Part shown: piece by piece, positions 49,400-61,257 of the stretch
Position numbering within the stretch: the stretch's first letter is position 1
Layout of the letters: every line of letters begins with the position of its first letter
DNA from: Biomphalaria glabrata
Lineage: Eukaryota > Mollusca > Gastropoda > Planorbidae
Reading direction: 5' to 3'
DNA: 64,000 bases
Assembly (NCBI RefSeq): GCF_947242115.1
Contig: NC_074728.1
Location: 22,032,542-22,096,541, forward strand
The notes under the pieces: model-generated
The model's database searches: none
Told to the model about the DNA's origin: nothing
Seen by the model: the letters and a program-made list of their open reading frames with translations, nothing else
Program-made: the position numbers and the translations under genes

Positions 49400-50905
49400 T
49401 TTACTTTTATAACTTAAAGAGAGAGTGATCCTTGAAGGATTACGGGCACGACATGGCCTAATTTGTGCCGATGTGCCAAAAACTCAATTTTTCTGTTTAA
49501 TTCACTAGGCATCTTCGACATAATTACATCTATTAATTCGTTACTTGCACATATGTTAATTGATAATGAGCTAAGGTGACCTTGTTTAATGCATGATTCC
49601 ATATATACATGAATGAAAACAAATGTTTTTGGTCTAATCTGACCTATTTTCCCCCAAGAGAAGTCAGGATTCCATGGTCTCGGCGTGGCTTATTGGTGGA
49701 AACGTCCGTCTTGTGGAAAGGGGATGGGTGAACAAAGCAAAACGAGAGTGGTCCCCATCGGGCTTCCTCCGTAGTCCACGCGCAGCGCGCTCAGTGGAAA
49801 TGTATCCGAGTCCTTAAAACTGGAAATGAACTGAGACTACGAGGTGCCGCCATCAGTGTCCAATATCTGAACCAACGTTTCTACCATGATTCATGGAGTT
49901 CAGATAATGGGAATTTCAAGAAACTCCACTTTGGTGCGCAAAGTGAGAAAATGTCGTGACCAGGAGCTGGAACCGCACTACGGAAACAGTGCGATACCAA
50001 CCAGTAATATTCACATACATTGTGGAATCCTCAAACAGGACATAGGGGGCAAAGAGATCAGTGTACTTTAAGAGAAGTAGTTAGTTGAAAATAGAGTCTA
50101 TGATTCATTACGGTTAAACTTCCTAATGGAACTTTTTTTGAATTATTAACATTTTTGTCAGTAGTTTAAAAAGGTTTTACATCGCCAAAAACAAAGAAAA
50201 CAAATTTCATGGTCTCTCACGACAGGTAACATTCTACCTCAGAAATTTTTCGTAGTTCACTTGGTTGTCCTATTTTCCGGCTGTAGATATCATGGCTATT
50301 GTTCCCTGTTGTAGACACATGTACGAACACATGTATTATACATGTCCTCACATGACAAACGATGAACCAGGGATTCTTTCGAAGGCAGCCGGCTCCGGTT
50401 TTCATGCAAGCCTAGAAGCCAAAGAAATCCCGGGAAATACAATGCTAAATTATTATTTTTTTTTTTTGGTGCGTGTGCTGACAGATCAGCGTGAAATTTC
50501 ATTGTTCTAATGTTCTGTCCAACACTATATACTTAAAGCTGGGCTAATGAATGCGAACAATGTTCCTGGACATCACTCAGTTACCACGTTATTGGTGAGG
50601 CGTCTGTTCCGCGACATTGGATACAGTTATACAGGTTCAAAGGAATCTTACTAATCCGACAGATTTTCCAAATCTCAGTTGAATAAACCTGCCTAAGTTG
50701 GCCGAAAGGCATGGGCTTCCAGATGTTAACCTGTCAAAATATATTATGTGATAGTACTATTACCTGTCTTTCGTTTATGTTCTTTTAGGAAGTTAAATGA
50801 ATTCGATTTATCAAATAAATATGTGATGTAAAATTGGTTATTGCTCTGTTGTTTTGTTTTTTTAATAATAATAAAAAATTCATAAGTATACGTTAGCTAA
50901 ACTTA
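49400..50905. other. Unassigned region upstream of the FCGBP-like exons
   Basis: Several 60-80 codon open frames exist but none has a domain, codon bias or splice context that I trust. A first exon (signal peptide) of the FCGBP-like gene could lie here but was not identified. Confidence 0.4.
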
Positions 50906-50909
50906 GGTT

Positions 50910-51030
50910 GCTTCCCTTATTCACTTAGGTTGCTTCCCTTATTCACTCAGGTTGCTTCCCTTATTCACTTAGGTTGCTTCCCTTATTCACTTAGGTTGCT
51001 TCCCTTATTCACTTAGGTTGCTTCCCTTAT
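50910..51030. repeat. 22-bp tandem repeat (AGGTTGCTTCCCTTATTCACTT)
   Basis: Five to six near-identical copies end 23 bp before the acceptor of the first recognised FCGBP-like exon and may supply its pyrimidine tract. Confidence 0.93.
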
Positions 51031-51052
51031 TCATACTCTGTTGTACTCCCAG

Positions 51053-51141
51053 GTGTACTACAGCTACAATGGCTCTGCTTCTCGTGCTCTGATGATACCA
51101 GCGCGTGACGTTCTCAAGTTTGAGTTTCCTATCAACGACAT
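51053..51141 (+). CDS. FCGBP-like gene, first recognised exon
   Basis: Bounded by CTCCCAG acceptor and AT|GTAAGT donor, open in one frame: VYYSYNGSASRALMIPARDV then LKFEFPINDM. This matches the N-terminal IgGFc-binding region, where sugars/mucin-binding proteins carry YNG...VPA...FPI-DM. It begins in phase 0 and ends in phase 2. The next recognised exon (55984) needs a phase 0 donor, so at least one exon between them is missing from my reading or has been lost. Start codon and signal peptide were not found upstream. Confidence 0.65.
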
Positions 51142-51239
51142 GTAAGTCTAAGCCAAGGATCAATTACAACCTATTACAACCTGACGGCAGGGCCGGCCTT
51201 AGGCATAGGCTAACCCGGCAGCCGCCTAGGGCCTACGAC

Positions 51240-51545
51240 AGACCGGGGGGGGGCTGTGGTTAAAGTCCTGGGAGGAATCCGACAGGGCCCGTGGTGTCTG
51301 GCGGCAAATGCGTCACCCAGATTGCGACGATCCGTGGTGACGGTTGTCAAGGTCAGACCAAGCAATAATTGCCTAGTGTAGGACGGAACACTGTCCTGTT
51401 GGGGCATACTTTGCCCGGTTCCGTCAGAACTATGACTCACGATGCCGTCACTGTGGAGAGAGCGTCGAAACAGTGTCGCATATTTTATATGAGAGTCCCC
51501 AGCTCCGAGAGCTAAGAGGGGACGTGTCAGAAAGCACAGCCTAAG
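51240..51545 (+). mobile_element. LINE C-terminal zinc-knuckle fragment
   Basis: Translation includes RCRHCGESVETVSHILYES, the CxHC-type tail following the RNase H region in Jockey/R1-like LINEs. A 125-codon open frame on the opposite strand is its shadow. Confidence 0.75.
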
Positions 51546-51619
51546 GGTTGAACATAGCCCGCGTGCCGTAGACTGGGCCTCGAACATTTTTCAGAGAAAG
51601 AAATTTCTTAATTTTATTA

Positions 51620-53480
51620 GCGGCCCCCGTAAGAAGAAAAAGCCGCTATTAGGTTTGTGCAAAATGTCCGTCTGTCCGTCTGTCCGTCTGTCACACTCAG
51701 ATCTCGAAAACTAGAAGAGATATGAAAAATATTATTTCATCATTAAATGCGGCTTGAAAAGTTTAGGTGCAACGGCTACTTTTGGTTTTCTAAAAGCAAA
51801 CCGTTTAATTTATAAAATTAATTATGCAAGCGATTTTTTCATAAAAATACACCAATTCTAAAACAATTACGTAAATGTAAGGGAGGCAATGTTACAATAT
51901 ACTAACAAAGATGGACAATTTTTGTGTATTTTCAGTATCACTAAGTCAAATATATTTTTAAAATGTACAGAAAATGTTTACAACAAATATAAATAATAGT
52001 TAACGATGTTTTTTCTGGTCAAATAGCTGCTAAAATTAAAAGAAAACATTTCTGTTTGTTTATAAAGGCTAATAATGCATTTTGTATGTAAATATCACGC
52101 ACATTTTTTTTAATGGACTTTTTATGCAGCGATTTTCGTGCAGTAGCGTAACGTCGCTACATGACCAGGTGCTAAACCAATTCCTTAAACTTTTTTAAAA
52201 AATCAGATTTTATTTATTTTTTCTTTAGTGCCCCCATCCGAATAAAAGAAGATTATTTTTGTGCGTTTTGTCTGTTGGTCGGTCTGTCCGTCACGATTAG
52301 ATTAAAAAAAACTAGAACTCTAAAAGCTATTGAAAATCTGATTTACACTTTAATGTTCCTCCCGTAACATCTCAATAGTTTTAAGTATCTAAAAATTGAT
52401 TGTTCCGGATTTTTTTGTGCAAAACTAATCAACCCCAACAAATGTTTGTTTGCTCTTCTAATTTATATTATATTCAATTTCCATGCTTAAACGTTGCAAA
52501 AACACATTATCAATAATATGTTGTTCCGTTTTTTATGTAAATAGCATATTAATGCTAAATCAAAATCTCTATACTGACTTATATTTCATTAAGTGTAAAA
52601 ATGTTCCGGATATTGTTTTATAAAACATGAATTATGCCTAATGATTGTTTGAAATCGCATAATTTACTAATATTATACTTATATTATTTGACAATGCGTC
52701 ACTATAATTTGGTTATCAATATCAAATTGTTCCGTATTTTCATCTTTAAACAAATTTTAAAAATATCGACAATAGGTTGTTCAGGGCTTTAAAAAAAAGT
52801 AATTTACTAGAATTGATTACTGAAAATTACTTTTTAGACATTTAATTTTTTTTGCTAAAACATAACATAGAAGTTTTGTAATCGATTAAGAAAGTTCCGG
52901 AGTTTGTTTCTTATAAATCGTCGCCAGAAATTTCCGAATTTATTTAAAAATCTACTAACGCCAAATAATTGTTTGAACTCCCTCTTCTAATTAATAAACA
53001 AATAATCTTCTCATTTACGAAATAATGTTTTTACGGATTTTTATGAAAAATATTTTAACTCACTACTCTCTTACAGTACATTTAACTTTCTACCTAAAAC
53101 ATTACAAAATCTAATTATCGTTAATATTATGTTCCGATTTTTAAGGAAAACAGAATCCAAACACCAAAGTAAGGTATGAAAATCTCTCCACATGGGTGTA
53201 GTACATCTAATTTTTATACGAGACCACCCAAAAAATTTAATTAACGGTATTTCATTTATCTGAAATTCTCTTTTTCTTTTACTATTTATACAAACATCCG
53301 GAACAATCTATTATATAAACTTTTCAATTGTGTTCATACCTAAAAATTATTGCGATGTTTTGAAACGTAGAATAAAGGTTAATCAATTTTTAATAACTAT
53401 TAGTTGTTTTTCTTTTATATTAAGATGACGGACAGACCGACTGACAGACAAAACGCAAAAACAATGCGGCTTTGATCCTT
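51620..53480. repeat. GCGGCCCCCG repeat and AT-rich interior
   Basis: GCGGCCCCCGTAAGAAG at 51622 is followed by CCGTCTGTC runs and GATCTCGAAAACTAGAAGAGA. The same head occurs at 58600-58760. An inverted CGACGGGGGCCGCC lies at 54735. GTTCCG words recur through 52.3-53.2 kb. No gene was found. Confidence 0.6.
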
Positions 53481-53499
53481 TTTAAATAAATTCTATTAG

Positions 53500-54110
53500 A
53501 ACTCAGTGCACCAATGTCTATGAACCCTCGTTAAATATCTCGTGTAAATAGACATTTTTTTTATGGTACCGGTACTAGCCTATTGTGAGGTTATGGAATT
53601 TTTTTTCTTTGACGTCATATGAATGGACTCTTTAAATGTAATGTTAAAAGAACGCACTCGGTGCACCAATGTCTATTAACCCTCGAAAAATTGCTTGTAT
53701 TAATAAAAACATATTTTAGTCTAACTAAGCCGTGTGACGTAGTGTTTTTTTTCCTTTGACGTCATATGGAATGAATTGTTTAAAAGAAATGCTAAAAGAA
53801 CGCACTCGGTGCACCAATGTCTATGAACACTCGATAAATGGCTCGTAATGATGAAGGCGATTTTTATTCTAGCTAGGCCGTGTGACGTAGTGGTTTTTTT
53901 TTTCCTTTGACGTCATATGGAATGAATTCTTTAAAAAAAATGCTTAAAGAACGCACTCGGTGCACCAAAGTCAATGAACACTCGATAAATGGCTCGTATC
54001 GATGAAGACGATTTTTAGTCTAGCTAGGCCGTGTGACGTAGTGTTTTTTTTTTCCTCTGACGTTATATGGAATTAATTCTTCAAATGAAATGAAAAAAGA
54101 ACTCGGTATA
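53500..54110. repeat. ~150-bp tandem repeat carrying CRE palindromes
   Basis: About four copies share CACTCGGTGCACCAATGTCTAT, GGCCGTGTGACGTAGTG and CTTTGACGTCATATGGAAT. Each unit holds a perfect or near-perfect TGACGTCA, the CREB/ATF consensus palindrome. Confidence 0.9.
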
Positions 54111-54495
54111 GTAATGTTTATTAAGCCTCGTTATGTGACTCGCGTTTAAAAAAGGAATGATATCTTGATTTAGATCTAATCTAGATTTTTTAAACTAGAT
54201 CTAGATTTTTATTACAGTATTTCTAGATCTGGATTTATATTCTAATCAAAATTATTTTAGAGTCTATATCTAGAATTTGTAGATCTAGTTTAGACTAAAA
54301 TAGACTAGATTAAGATGTAGAATTTCAATTTCTAAACTTAAAGTGTAAAAAAAAAAAGTGTAGATTTTCATTTCCAAACGTTTTGATCAATATTGTAATG
54401 TTTTAATATACTAAAACTAATCTACTATTTTTTTATTTAATTTAAATTTAAATTTACGGCAAATGAATCTTTGAAACATTATTACTTTTGACCAT

Positions 54496-54668
54496 CGGAT
54501 GGCTGCCTGGTCGTGCGGTTTTCGCGCTAGACTGTCGTTCAGATTTATGGATGGTCCAGGGTTCAAACCCTGCCCGCTCCCATCCCCCGTCGTCCTGCGG
54601 GAGGTTTGGACTAGGAAGTAATTATCTTCAACTCTGAAGGAACATCCGAAACATGTAAAACATTTTAC
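54496..54668 (+). repeat. SINE family D, second copy
   Basis: GGCTGCCTGGTCGTGCGG and a good box B (GGGTTCAAACCC) are followed by CGTCCTGCGGGAGGTTTGGAC and a 3' end ACATGTAAAACATTTTACATC. The tRNA origin is clear. Confidence 0.85.
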
Positions 54669-55512
54669 ATCAAAATTAAATCACTTCTTGAATATTATTT
54701 GCGAATATGCAGATCCGACAGGGATCCGACTTCGACGGGGGCCGCCTCTGAGTTTGTGTAACACAAACTCTCTTTGTAATCTTGTTGTTTTTATGTTCTT
54801 TTTTTTTTTTTTCTATTTCAATTGTGGTCACCGAATTCACCACGCATAGGGCCTCCAATTATCAACGTCCGGCCCTGCTGACGGGCATCTAAATTCCAAA
54901 AACGCTTGTCATAGGCCGCAACACCTAAAATAGAACCGAGCCCTCCATACAGAAGGATAGGTAACAAGTTTACTAGTGATTGGAGAACAACCCGTCTCTG
55001 AATGGAATGGCATACTGGCCGTAGTCTGGTCACCACTGCTCTAAGAGTCTAAACACATCCACACATCATACACTTTTTTTTTAAGATTAACAGTACTGTA
55101 ATATGATGTCTTATTTTCTTTTTATAACACACTTATGGCAACATATACGTATACATTCGCAGAGCAGACGAGGACCTTCGTTGCCTCGTATCAGTTCGAT
55201 TTGGTACCACACACACACACACCCAATGAGGCATTGTGTTATTTGACAGCAGCGATATTTTGCCACAGTCATTTTGAGGCTGCAGTTTGTGCGGCGGATA
55301 GTAATAGTTATGTCTCTTCATGTCTTTTGTTATGAAAATCAATACAGAGCAAAGCGCTTATAGTGAGGATACGTTTGTAATAGTGTCGGTTTTATAAATT
55401 AAAACAATAGTTTTTTTTTTACTTTCTTGAAAAACAAGCATTTCCTTATTTAGAACAAAAGAAATAACGACTCAGCTCTCTTGTCTGTCTGATACTGTCT
55501 CGGTACATCTCT

Positions 55513-55786
55513 GGAGATGCGGTGGCTGAGTGGTAAAGCGCTTAGCGTCCGAACCGAGGGGCCAGAGTTCGAATCCTTGTAAAAAAAAACTAGAATTTTT
55601 TATTTTAGGGAGCTTTGGGGCGTCTCTGAGTCCACCCAGCTCGAATGGGTACCTGACATTACTTGGGGAAAAGTAAAATTGGTTGTTCGTTGTGCTGGCT
55701 ACATTACTCGCTCGTTAACTGTAGGCCACAGAAACAGATGACCTTTACATCACTTCCCTGAAGATCGCAAGGTCTGAAAGGGGAAC
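55513..55786 (+). repeat. tRNA-derived SINE family A, best-preserved copy
   Basis: Head GATGCGGTGGCTGAGTGGTA then AAGCGC, box B GAGTTCGAATCC, body GGTACCTGACATTACTTGGG, end GCAAGGTCTGAAAGGGGAAC. The head resembles a Leu/Ser-type tRNA. It lies in an FCGBP-like intron. Confidence 0.9.
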
Positions 55787-55983
55787 TGCCGTTTCAATCG
55801 TGAAAGGTGCTTAGTTTTTCAAGTTACACAATAAGTAATAAAAAGTATTTTTTTTTTATACTTTTGCATGTACTCCACGAGAGAGAAATGACAATGTGTG
55901 AATCAGTCAGTCAGTTAGGGCTTTGGGTTATATATTATTATAGACTAAAGTCAGTGATATTTTGTTGTGTTAGCTCGTTTCAG

Positions 55984-56132
55984 GATCAGGGTCCGTGCGG
56001 TGTTTACAAGCTCCACAGCAACACTGAGTTCATCGTGACCTTGCTGCTCTTGGACAGCGAGATCTCTCTGGACGTCATTCAGGTCATACCGGTTGAAGCT
56101 TGGGTCAAGGTCTACTATGCTGCTACGTTGAC
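55984..56132 (+). CDS. FCGBP-like gene, exon b
   Basis: Acceptor TTTCAG|GATCAG, donor GAC|GTAGGT, phase 0 to 2. It encodes DQGPCGVYKLHSNTEFIVTL then SLDVIQVIPVEAWVKVYYAA. The D-FQVLPVEALG-YY pattern is conserved in IgGFc-binding domains. The track ends at an in-frame stop just past the donor, supporting splicing. Confidence 0.8.
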
Positions 56133-56294
56133 GTAGGTATATTCGGACTGAAGCCAATCGTAAGAACACTGACCGGTCATGTGACTACCAGTGGTCAGCA
56201 GAGACCAGTAGTATACTGACCTATGACGTGGCAATAAGCTTTTGGTCTCCACCGACCACAGGTTGCTACGTCACAGGTCTGTGTTCAGGCCTAC

Positions 56295-57003
56295 TATGAC
56301 GACAGAACTAATTCGGACATAGTTTACAGGCTTCTACATTAAGTAATTTGTTTTATGACGACAGAACTAATTCGGACATAGTTTACAGGCTTCTGCATTA
56401 AGTAATTTGTTTTATGACGAAAGAACTAATTCGGACATAGTTTACAGGCTTCTACATTAAGTAATTTGTTTTATGACGACAGAACTAATTCGGACATAGT
56501 TTACAGGCTTCTACATTAAGTAATTTGTTTTATGACGACAGAACTAATTCGGACATAGTTTACAGGCTTCTACATTAAGTAATTTGTTTTATGACGACAG
56601 AACTAATTCGGACATAGTTTACAGGCTTCTACATTAAGTAATTTGTTTTATGACGACAGAACTAATTCGGACATAGTTTACAGGCTTCTACATTAAGTAA
56701 TTTGTTTTATGACGACAGAACTAATTCGGACATAGTTTACAGGCTTCTACATTAAGTAATTTGTTTTATGACGACAGAACTAATTCGGACATAGTTTACA
56801 GGCTTCTACATTAAGTAATTTGTTTTATGACGACAGAACTAATTCGGACATAGTTTACAGGCTTCTACATTAAGTAATTTGTTTTATGACGACAGAACTA
56901 ATTCGGACATAGTTTACAGGCTTCTACATTAAGTAATTTGTTTTATGACGACAGAACTAATTCGGACATAGTTTACAGGCTTCTGCATTAAGTACTTTGT
57001 TTT
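56295..57003. repeat. 59-bp tandem repeat, 12 near-identical copies
   Basis: The unit is built of GACGACAGAACTAATTCGGA, CATAGTTTACAGGCTTCTAC and ATTAAGTAATTTGTTTTAT. Copies differ at very few positions, so expansion is recent. It sits in the intron between FCGBP-like exons b and c. Confidence 0.97.
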
Positions 57004-57468
57004 ATTTGGGTACATCATTATATTAGCATCTCAGCTCTTTAAGTACCTCGCAATGTTGGCACTTTGCTTCATTTGAGTACATTGGCACGTCACCTCTATA
57101 GTGAATTAAGGTAATACAGCTGACTACGTCATGATGGCTCCAGACCTAGATATAGTCTCCAGCCAAATTTATTTTATTTAATTTTTACTTTTATAATTAT
57201 AACGGTCAAACTAGAATCTTCCCGTGTGGCCAACGAGCTAGTAATTATTTTCTTAGCAATATACATCAGCTGTTACATTTCTAGGAAAATCGTTAAAGCC
57301 GTTTATGAGATCAGCTATACGCCCAAAGACCTAGGTTCCAAAAAGGAGTGACTAGAGGTATTGTGATAAGTGTAGTTTGGATTAGCGGTCTGGTGCCACA
57401 CCACAGTTCATATCCCAATGACACTATAACACTCTTAATTAATGTCATACTGTCATTTCTGTCACTAG

Positions 57469-57615
57469 GAGGACGCCATCTGTTCAGATCTTTACAAACG
57501 AGGGAGTTAACTTGATCCAGGTTTGTTTCATGAGTTCTTTCCCTTACACTTTTCAAATTACCTACGACTCGGTCAAGTACATGAAGGACTCGACACTGGA
57601 GCTCCAGCTTAACGC
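57469..57615 (+). CDS. FCGBP-like gene, exon c
   Basis: Acceptor CACTAG|GAGG, donor AACGC|GTGAGT, phase 2 to 2. It encodes RTPSVQIFTNEGVNLIQVCF and FQITYDSVKYMKDSTLELQL, a beta-rich segment in the IgGFc-binding domain. It joins exons b and d without a frame change. Confidence 0.8.
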
Positions 57616-57624
57616 GTGAGTCCA

Positions 57625-57765
57625 AACACACACACTCGCAACACACAAACACACACAGACACTCATTATTACACAAACGCGTATACAGACTCGTATACTC
57701 GCTCACACGCACACCTAAACAGAACAGCACACATCCACGTACACAAACATACATACATATTCGTA
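57625..57765. repeat. CA-rich simple sequence
   Basis: Degenerate ACACAC/CGCACAC tract just 3' of exon c. Confidence 0.8.
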
Positions 57766-57897
57766 TCTCATGTAATCACTAAATATACAAAAAGTCCTAG
57801 AACTCTCCGGAAATTATTAAAATCTTTTGAAAACTCATAAAAATTTCCTGAAATAATGACAATAAAATGACACTGGGATGACATTCAAAATGACAAT

Positions 57898-58143
57898 CCT
57901 ACGTGCGATAACAAAAAGACATTATACAATACCCGTAATTGTAGTTCTGGTGAAAGAAGCTTCTCACGCCTAAAACTAATGAAGAATTACTTGAGGTCAA
58001 CAATTCTCGAAGACAAATTGAAACATTTGATCATTCTGGCTATTGAGCGAGATCTATATAGGAAATATAATTTTTATGACGTACTGTATGACTTCGCTAC
58101 ACGCAAGGCTCGTAGAGTAATTTCTGTACATAGTAAAGAATGA
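57898..58143 (+). pseudogene. hAT transposase C-terminal (dimerisation) remnant
   Basis: An open stretch of about 80 codons ending at TGA 58141 encodes CSSGERSFSRLKLMKNYLRS, then KHLIILAIERDLY and VLYDFATRKARRV. This is the hATC dimerisation motif of hAT transposases (as in ZMYM1-like proteins). There is no upstream transposase, so it is a fragment lying in the intron between FCGBP-like exons c and d. Confidence 0.85.
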
Positions 58144-58453
58144 ATAAAATGCAAAGACGAATTTATTTTCTAATACAAACTCTTAATTTTCACTTACTGT
58201 TCGCATCCCTACCTAAACGTGGGGTAACTCTAGTCCGACTTGCAGAAATAAAAGAGTGATCTTTCCATGACTTCTTGGTGGTGTCAGGAATGGTTAAGTC
58301 ATGAAGAGAATATATATAGATATTGTTTGGATTTTTTTTTATATAGATGAAAATGTTTTAAAATTTTAACCATTTTTAGCAGCTCAACAAATTTAACTGT
58401 ATCATATGTTTATGTAGATCTTGAGTTAACATTAATTAAACATGTTTTCTCAG

Positions 58454-58515
58454 CGATGGAGGTTTTTCAATCTCGGATTGTCATAACAAAACAGACCCAG
58501 TAGGCTCGCTTACAG
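58454..58515 (+). CDS. FCGBP-like gene, exon d
   Basis: Short 62 bp exon; acceptor TTTTCTCAG, donor ACAG|GTGAGT, phase 2 to 1. It encodes DGGFSISDCHNKTDPVGSLT with an N-glycosylation site (NKT). Confidence 0.75.
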
Positions 58516-58596
58516 GTGAGTTTGAAATCATGGCAATCTCAAAAGATCACTCTTTCTCTCATTCCACTGTATCTCTTTGTCTTTCTATTTCTTTTT

Positions 58597-58880
58597 AAGC
58601 GGCCCCCGAAAGGGGAAAAGACGCTATTAGTTTTGTGTGAAATGTCTGTCCGTCTGTCCGTCTGACCGTCTGTCCGTCTGTCCGTCAGTCCCCTTTAGAT
58701 CTCGTAAACTAGAAAAGATATTGAAAATCCGACATCACATCATTTTAGACCATTCAAAGTTCTAATGCAACGGCTACTTTTTTTTTCCTGAAAGCAAAAA
58801 AATCTAATTTTTAAAATCAGTTATGCAAGCAGTTTTTTAAAGAGAAAAAGCTAATTAATATGCATTATAAGTTAGACCTA
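58597..58880 (+). repeat. GCGGCCCCCG repeat
   Basis: GCGGCCCCCGAAAGGGGAAA plus CCGTCTGTC runs and GATCTCGTAAACTAGAAAAG match 51622-51790. Confidence 0.8.
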
Positions 58881-59040
58881 ACTTAAAACGAATAAAAATC
58901 TTATAAACTTTTTTTTGTTTTGTTTTGTTTTTTTTATGTCTGTCATAATGTTAGATATAATTTAATTATAGATCTTTCGAATAAGAGATTGAGCCTTTTC
59001 AAAACAGTTAAATTACTTGTAAGACTTCAGTTAGGCCTGG

Positions 59041-59300
59041 AGAGGCGCGTTAGTTCAGTGGTTAAGCACTTGTCTTCAGAACCGAGGGTCCAGGGTTCGA
59101 AGACTGGGATATTCAACTTCGGAATCCTTGGGCGCCTCTGAGTCTACCCAGCTCTAATGGGTACCTGACATTAGTTGGGGAAAAGTAAAGGCGGTTGGTC
59201 GTTGTGCTGGCTACATGACACCCTCGTTATCCGTAGGCCACAAAAACAGATGAACTTTACATCACCTGCCCTATAGACCACAAGGTCTGAATAGGGGAAC
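59041..59300 (+). repeat. tRNA-derived SINE family A
   Basis: GGCGCGTTAGTTCAGTGGTTAAGCACTTG head, GGGTTCGA box B and full body; end GACCACAAGGTCTGAATAGG. Confidence 0.88.
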
Positions 59301-59574
59301 TAGTTAGGCCAGGTTCACATCTAACTTTGCATTCACTTGAACCTATCCTTTGATCTGCTGCACCGTTGGGGCACTACACAAGATCTGTCAACCTTCTTTC
59401 TCCATTCTTATCTCTCATTTGTCTCTGATATAATTTCATTTGGATGTTCTTTCTGAAAATATTGAAGCCTGCCTGGGAGGACCACTTCAGGGGCCGATTT
59501 TAAGTTTGTGTTTCCACACAAACTTTCTTTGTTTAATTCTTCTTTCTCTTCCGTTCATTTCATTTCTTCATCCC

Positions 59575-60620
59575 ACTGTCTTTCTTTCTCTCTATATATT
59601 TTCTTTCTTTCTTTCTATATATTTTCTTTCTTTTTCTTTATATATTTTCTTTCTTTTCCTCTATATATTTTCTTTCTCTCTATATATATTCTCTTTCTTT
59701 CTCTCTATATATTTTCTTTCTATCTATATATTTTCTTTCTTTCTATCTATATATTTTCTTTCTTTCTATATATTTTCTTTCTTTATATATATTTTCTTTC
59801 TTTCTCTCTATATATTTTATTTCTTTCTCTATATATACTTTCTTTATTTTTCTCTATATATTTTCTTTCTTTCTCTATATATATTTTCTTTCTTTCTATA
59901 TATTTTCTTTCTTTCTATATATTTTCTTTCTTTCTATATATTTTCTTTCTTTCTCTCTATATATTTCCTTTCTTTCTATATATTTTCTTTCTTTCTATGT
60001 ATTTTCTTTCTTTCTATATATTTTCTTTCTTTCTATATATTTTCTTTCTTTCTCTCTATATATTTCCTTTCTTTCTATATATTTTCTTTCTTTCTATGTA
60101 TTTTCTTTCTTTCTATATATTTTTTTCTTTCTTACTTTCTATTTTCTTTCTTTCTTACTTTCTATTTTTTTTCTCTCGATATATTTTCGTTCTTTATATT
60201 TCCTTTCTCTTGCCCTTTCTCCTTTCTTTATTACGCTTTTTTTTTCTTTGTTTTCTTTTTTTTTCTGTATTTTTCTTGTTTTTTTCTCTCTCTCTCTCTG
60301 TTTCTTGCTATGTCTTTCTATCTTTTCTGTCCCTATTTTTCGTATATCTCTTGCATTTATTTCATTATTTCGCTATCTTCTTTTCTCTCTCTCTCTCTCT
60401 CTCTCTCCTTTAATTCTTTCTCGTATTTTCTTGGTAAATTTTTATTGCACTGTTTTTTTCTTCTTTTATTGCATCTATTTCTCTGACTGTCAATTTTTAT
60501 CTCACTGATCCCATATTTCTCATTCTATCTCTCTCTCTCGCTCTCTCGTTCTCACTTTCTCTCATGCTCTCTCTATTTCTCTCTCTCTTTTTCTCTCTCT
60601 ATTCTTTCTTTCTCTCTCTT

Positions 60621-60652
<32 letters not shown>

Positions 60653-61226
60653 CTTCTCTCTGTCTCTCTCCTTCTCTCTTTCTCTCTCCTTATCTCTTTC
60701 CCGTTCTCTCTCTCTTTCTCTTTCTTTCTCTCTTACACTCTCATTCTCTCTTTCTCTTTCTCTCTCTCTTTCTCTCTCTCTCTTTCTCTCTCTCTCTCTT
60801 TCACTCTCCTTCTCTCTTTCTCTCTCTCTTTCACTCTCCTTCTCTCTCCTTTTCTCTTTCACTCTCCTTCTCTCTTTCTATTTCTTTTTTTCTCTCCTTT
60901 TCTCTCTCTCTCTCTTTTACTCTCCTTCTCTCTCCTTCTCTCTTTCTCTTTTTCTTTCTCTCTCCTTTTCTCTTTCTCTCTCTCTTTCACTCTCCTTCTC
61001 TCTCATTTTCTCTTTCTCTCTCCTTCTCTCTTTCTCTTTTTCTTTCTCTTTCCTTTTCTCTTTCTCTCTCTTTCACTCTCCTTCTCTCTTTCTCTTTCTC
61101 TTTCTCTCTCTCTTTTACTCTCCTTCTCTCTCCTTTTCTTTTCCACTCTCCTTCTCTCTTTCTCTTTCTCTCTCCTTTTCTCTTTCACTCTCTCTTTCTC
61201 TATCCTTCTCTCTCTTTCTCTCTCCT

Positions 61227-61257
<31 letters not shown>

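Larger units (their letters stand above)
51188..54877. mobile_element. 3.69 kb hAT-type element inserted in the FCGBP-like gene
   Basis: CAGGGCCGGCCTTAGG at the left and CGTCCGGCCCTG at the right are the CAGGGCCGG-type inverted ends. CTGACGG is duplicated at 51181-51187 and 54878-54884. The interior lacks a recognisable transposase. It contains a LINE fragment, a nested GCGGCCCCCG-bounded repeat (about 51622-54745), a 150-bp tandem array and a SINE. Confidence 0.8.

Noticed and set aside
50545-50590. Short ATG...GTGAGG exon candidate before the FCGBP-like exons
   Set aside because: Sixteen codons without hydrophobic signal character; no other support.
51210-51587. 125-codon minus-strand protein
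   Set aside because: Shadow of a LINE zinc-knuckle fragment on the plus strand (RCRHCGESVE).
55513-55600. True tRNA gene (GGTGGCTGAGTGG ... GTTCGAATCC)
   Set aside because: Only box A and B survive, no cloverleaf acceptor pairing was seen, and it continues into the SINE family A body.
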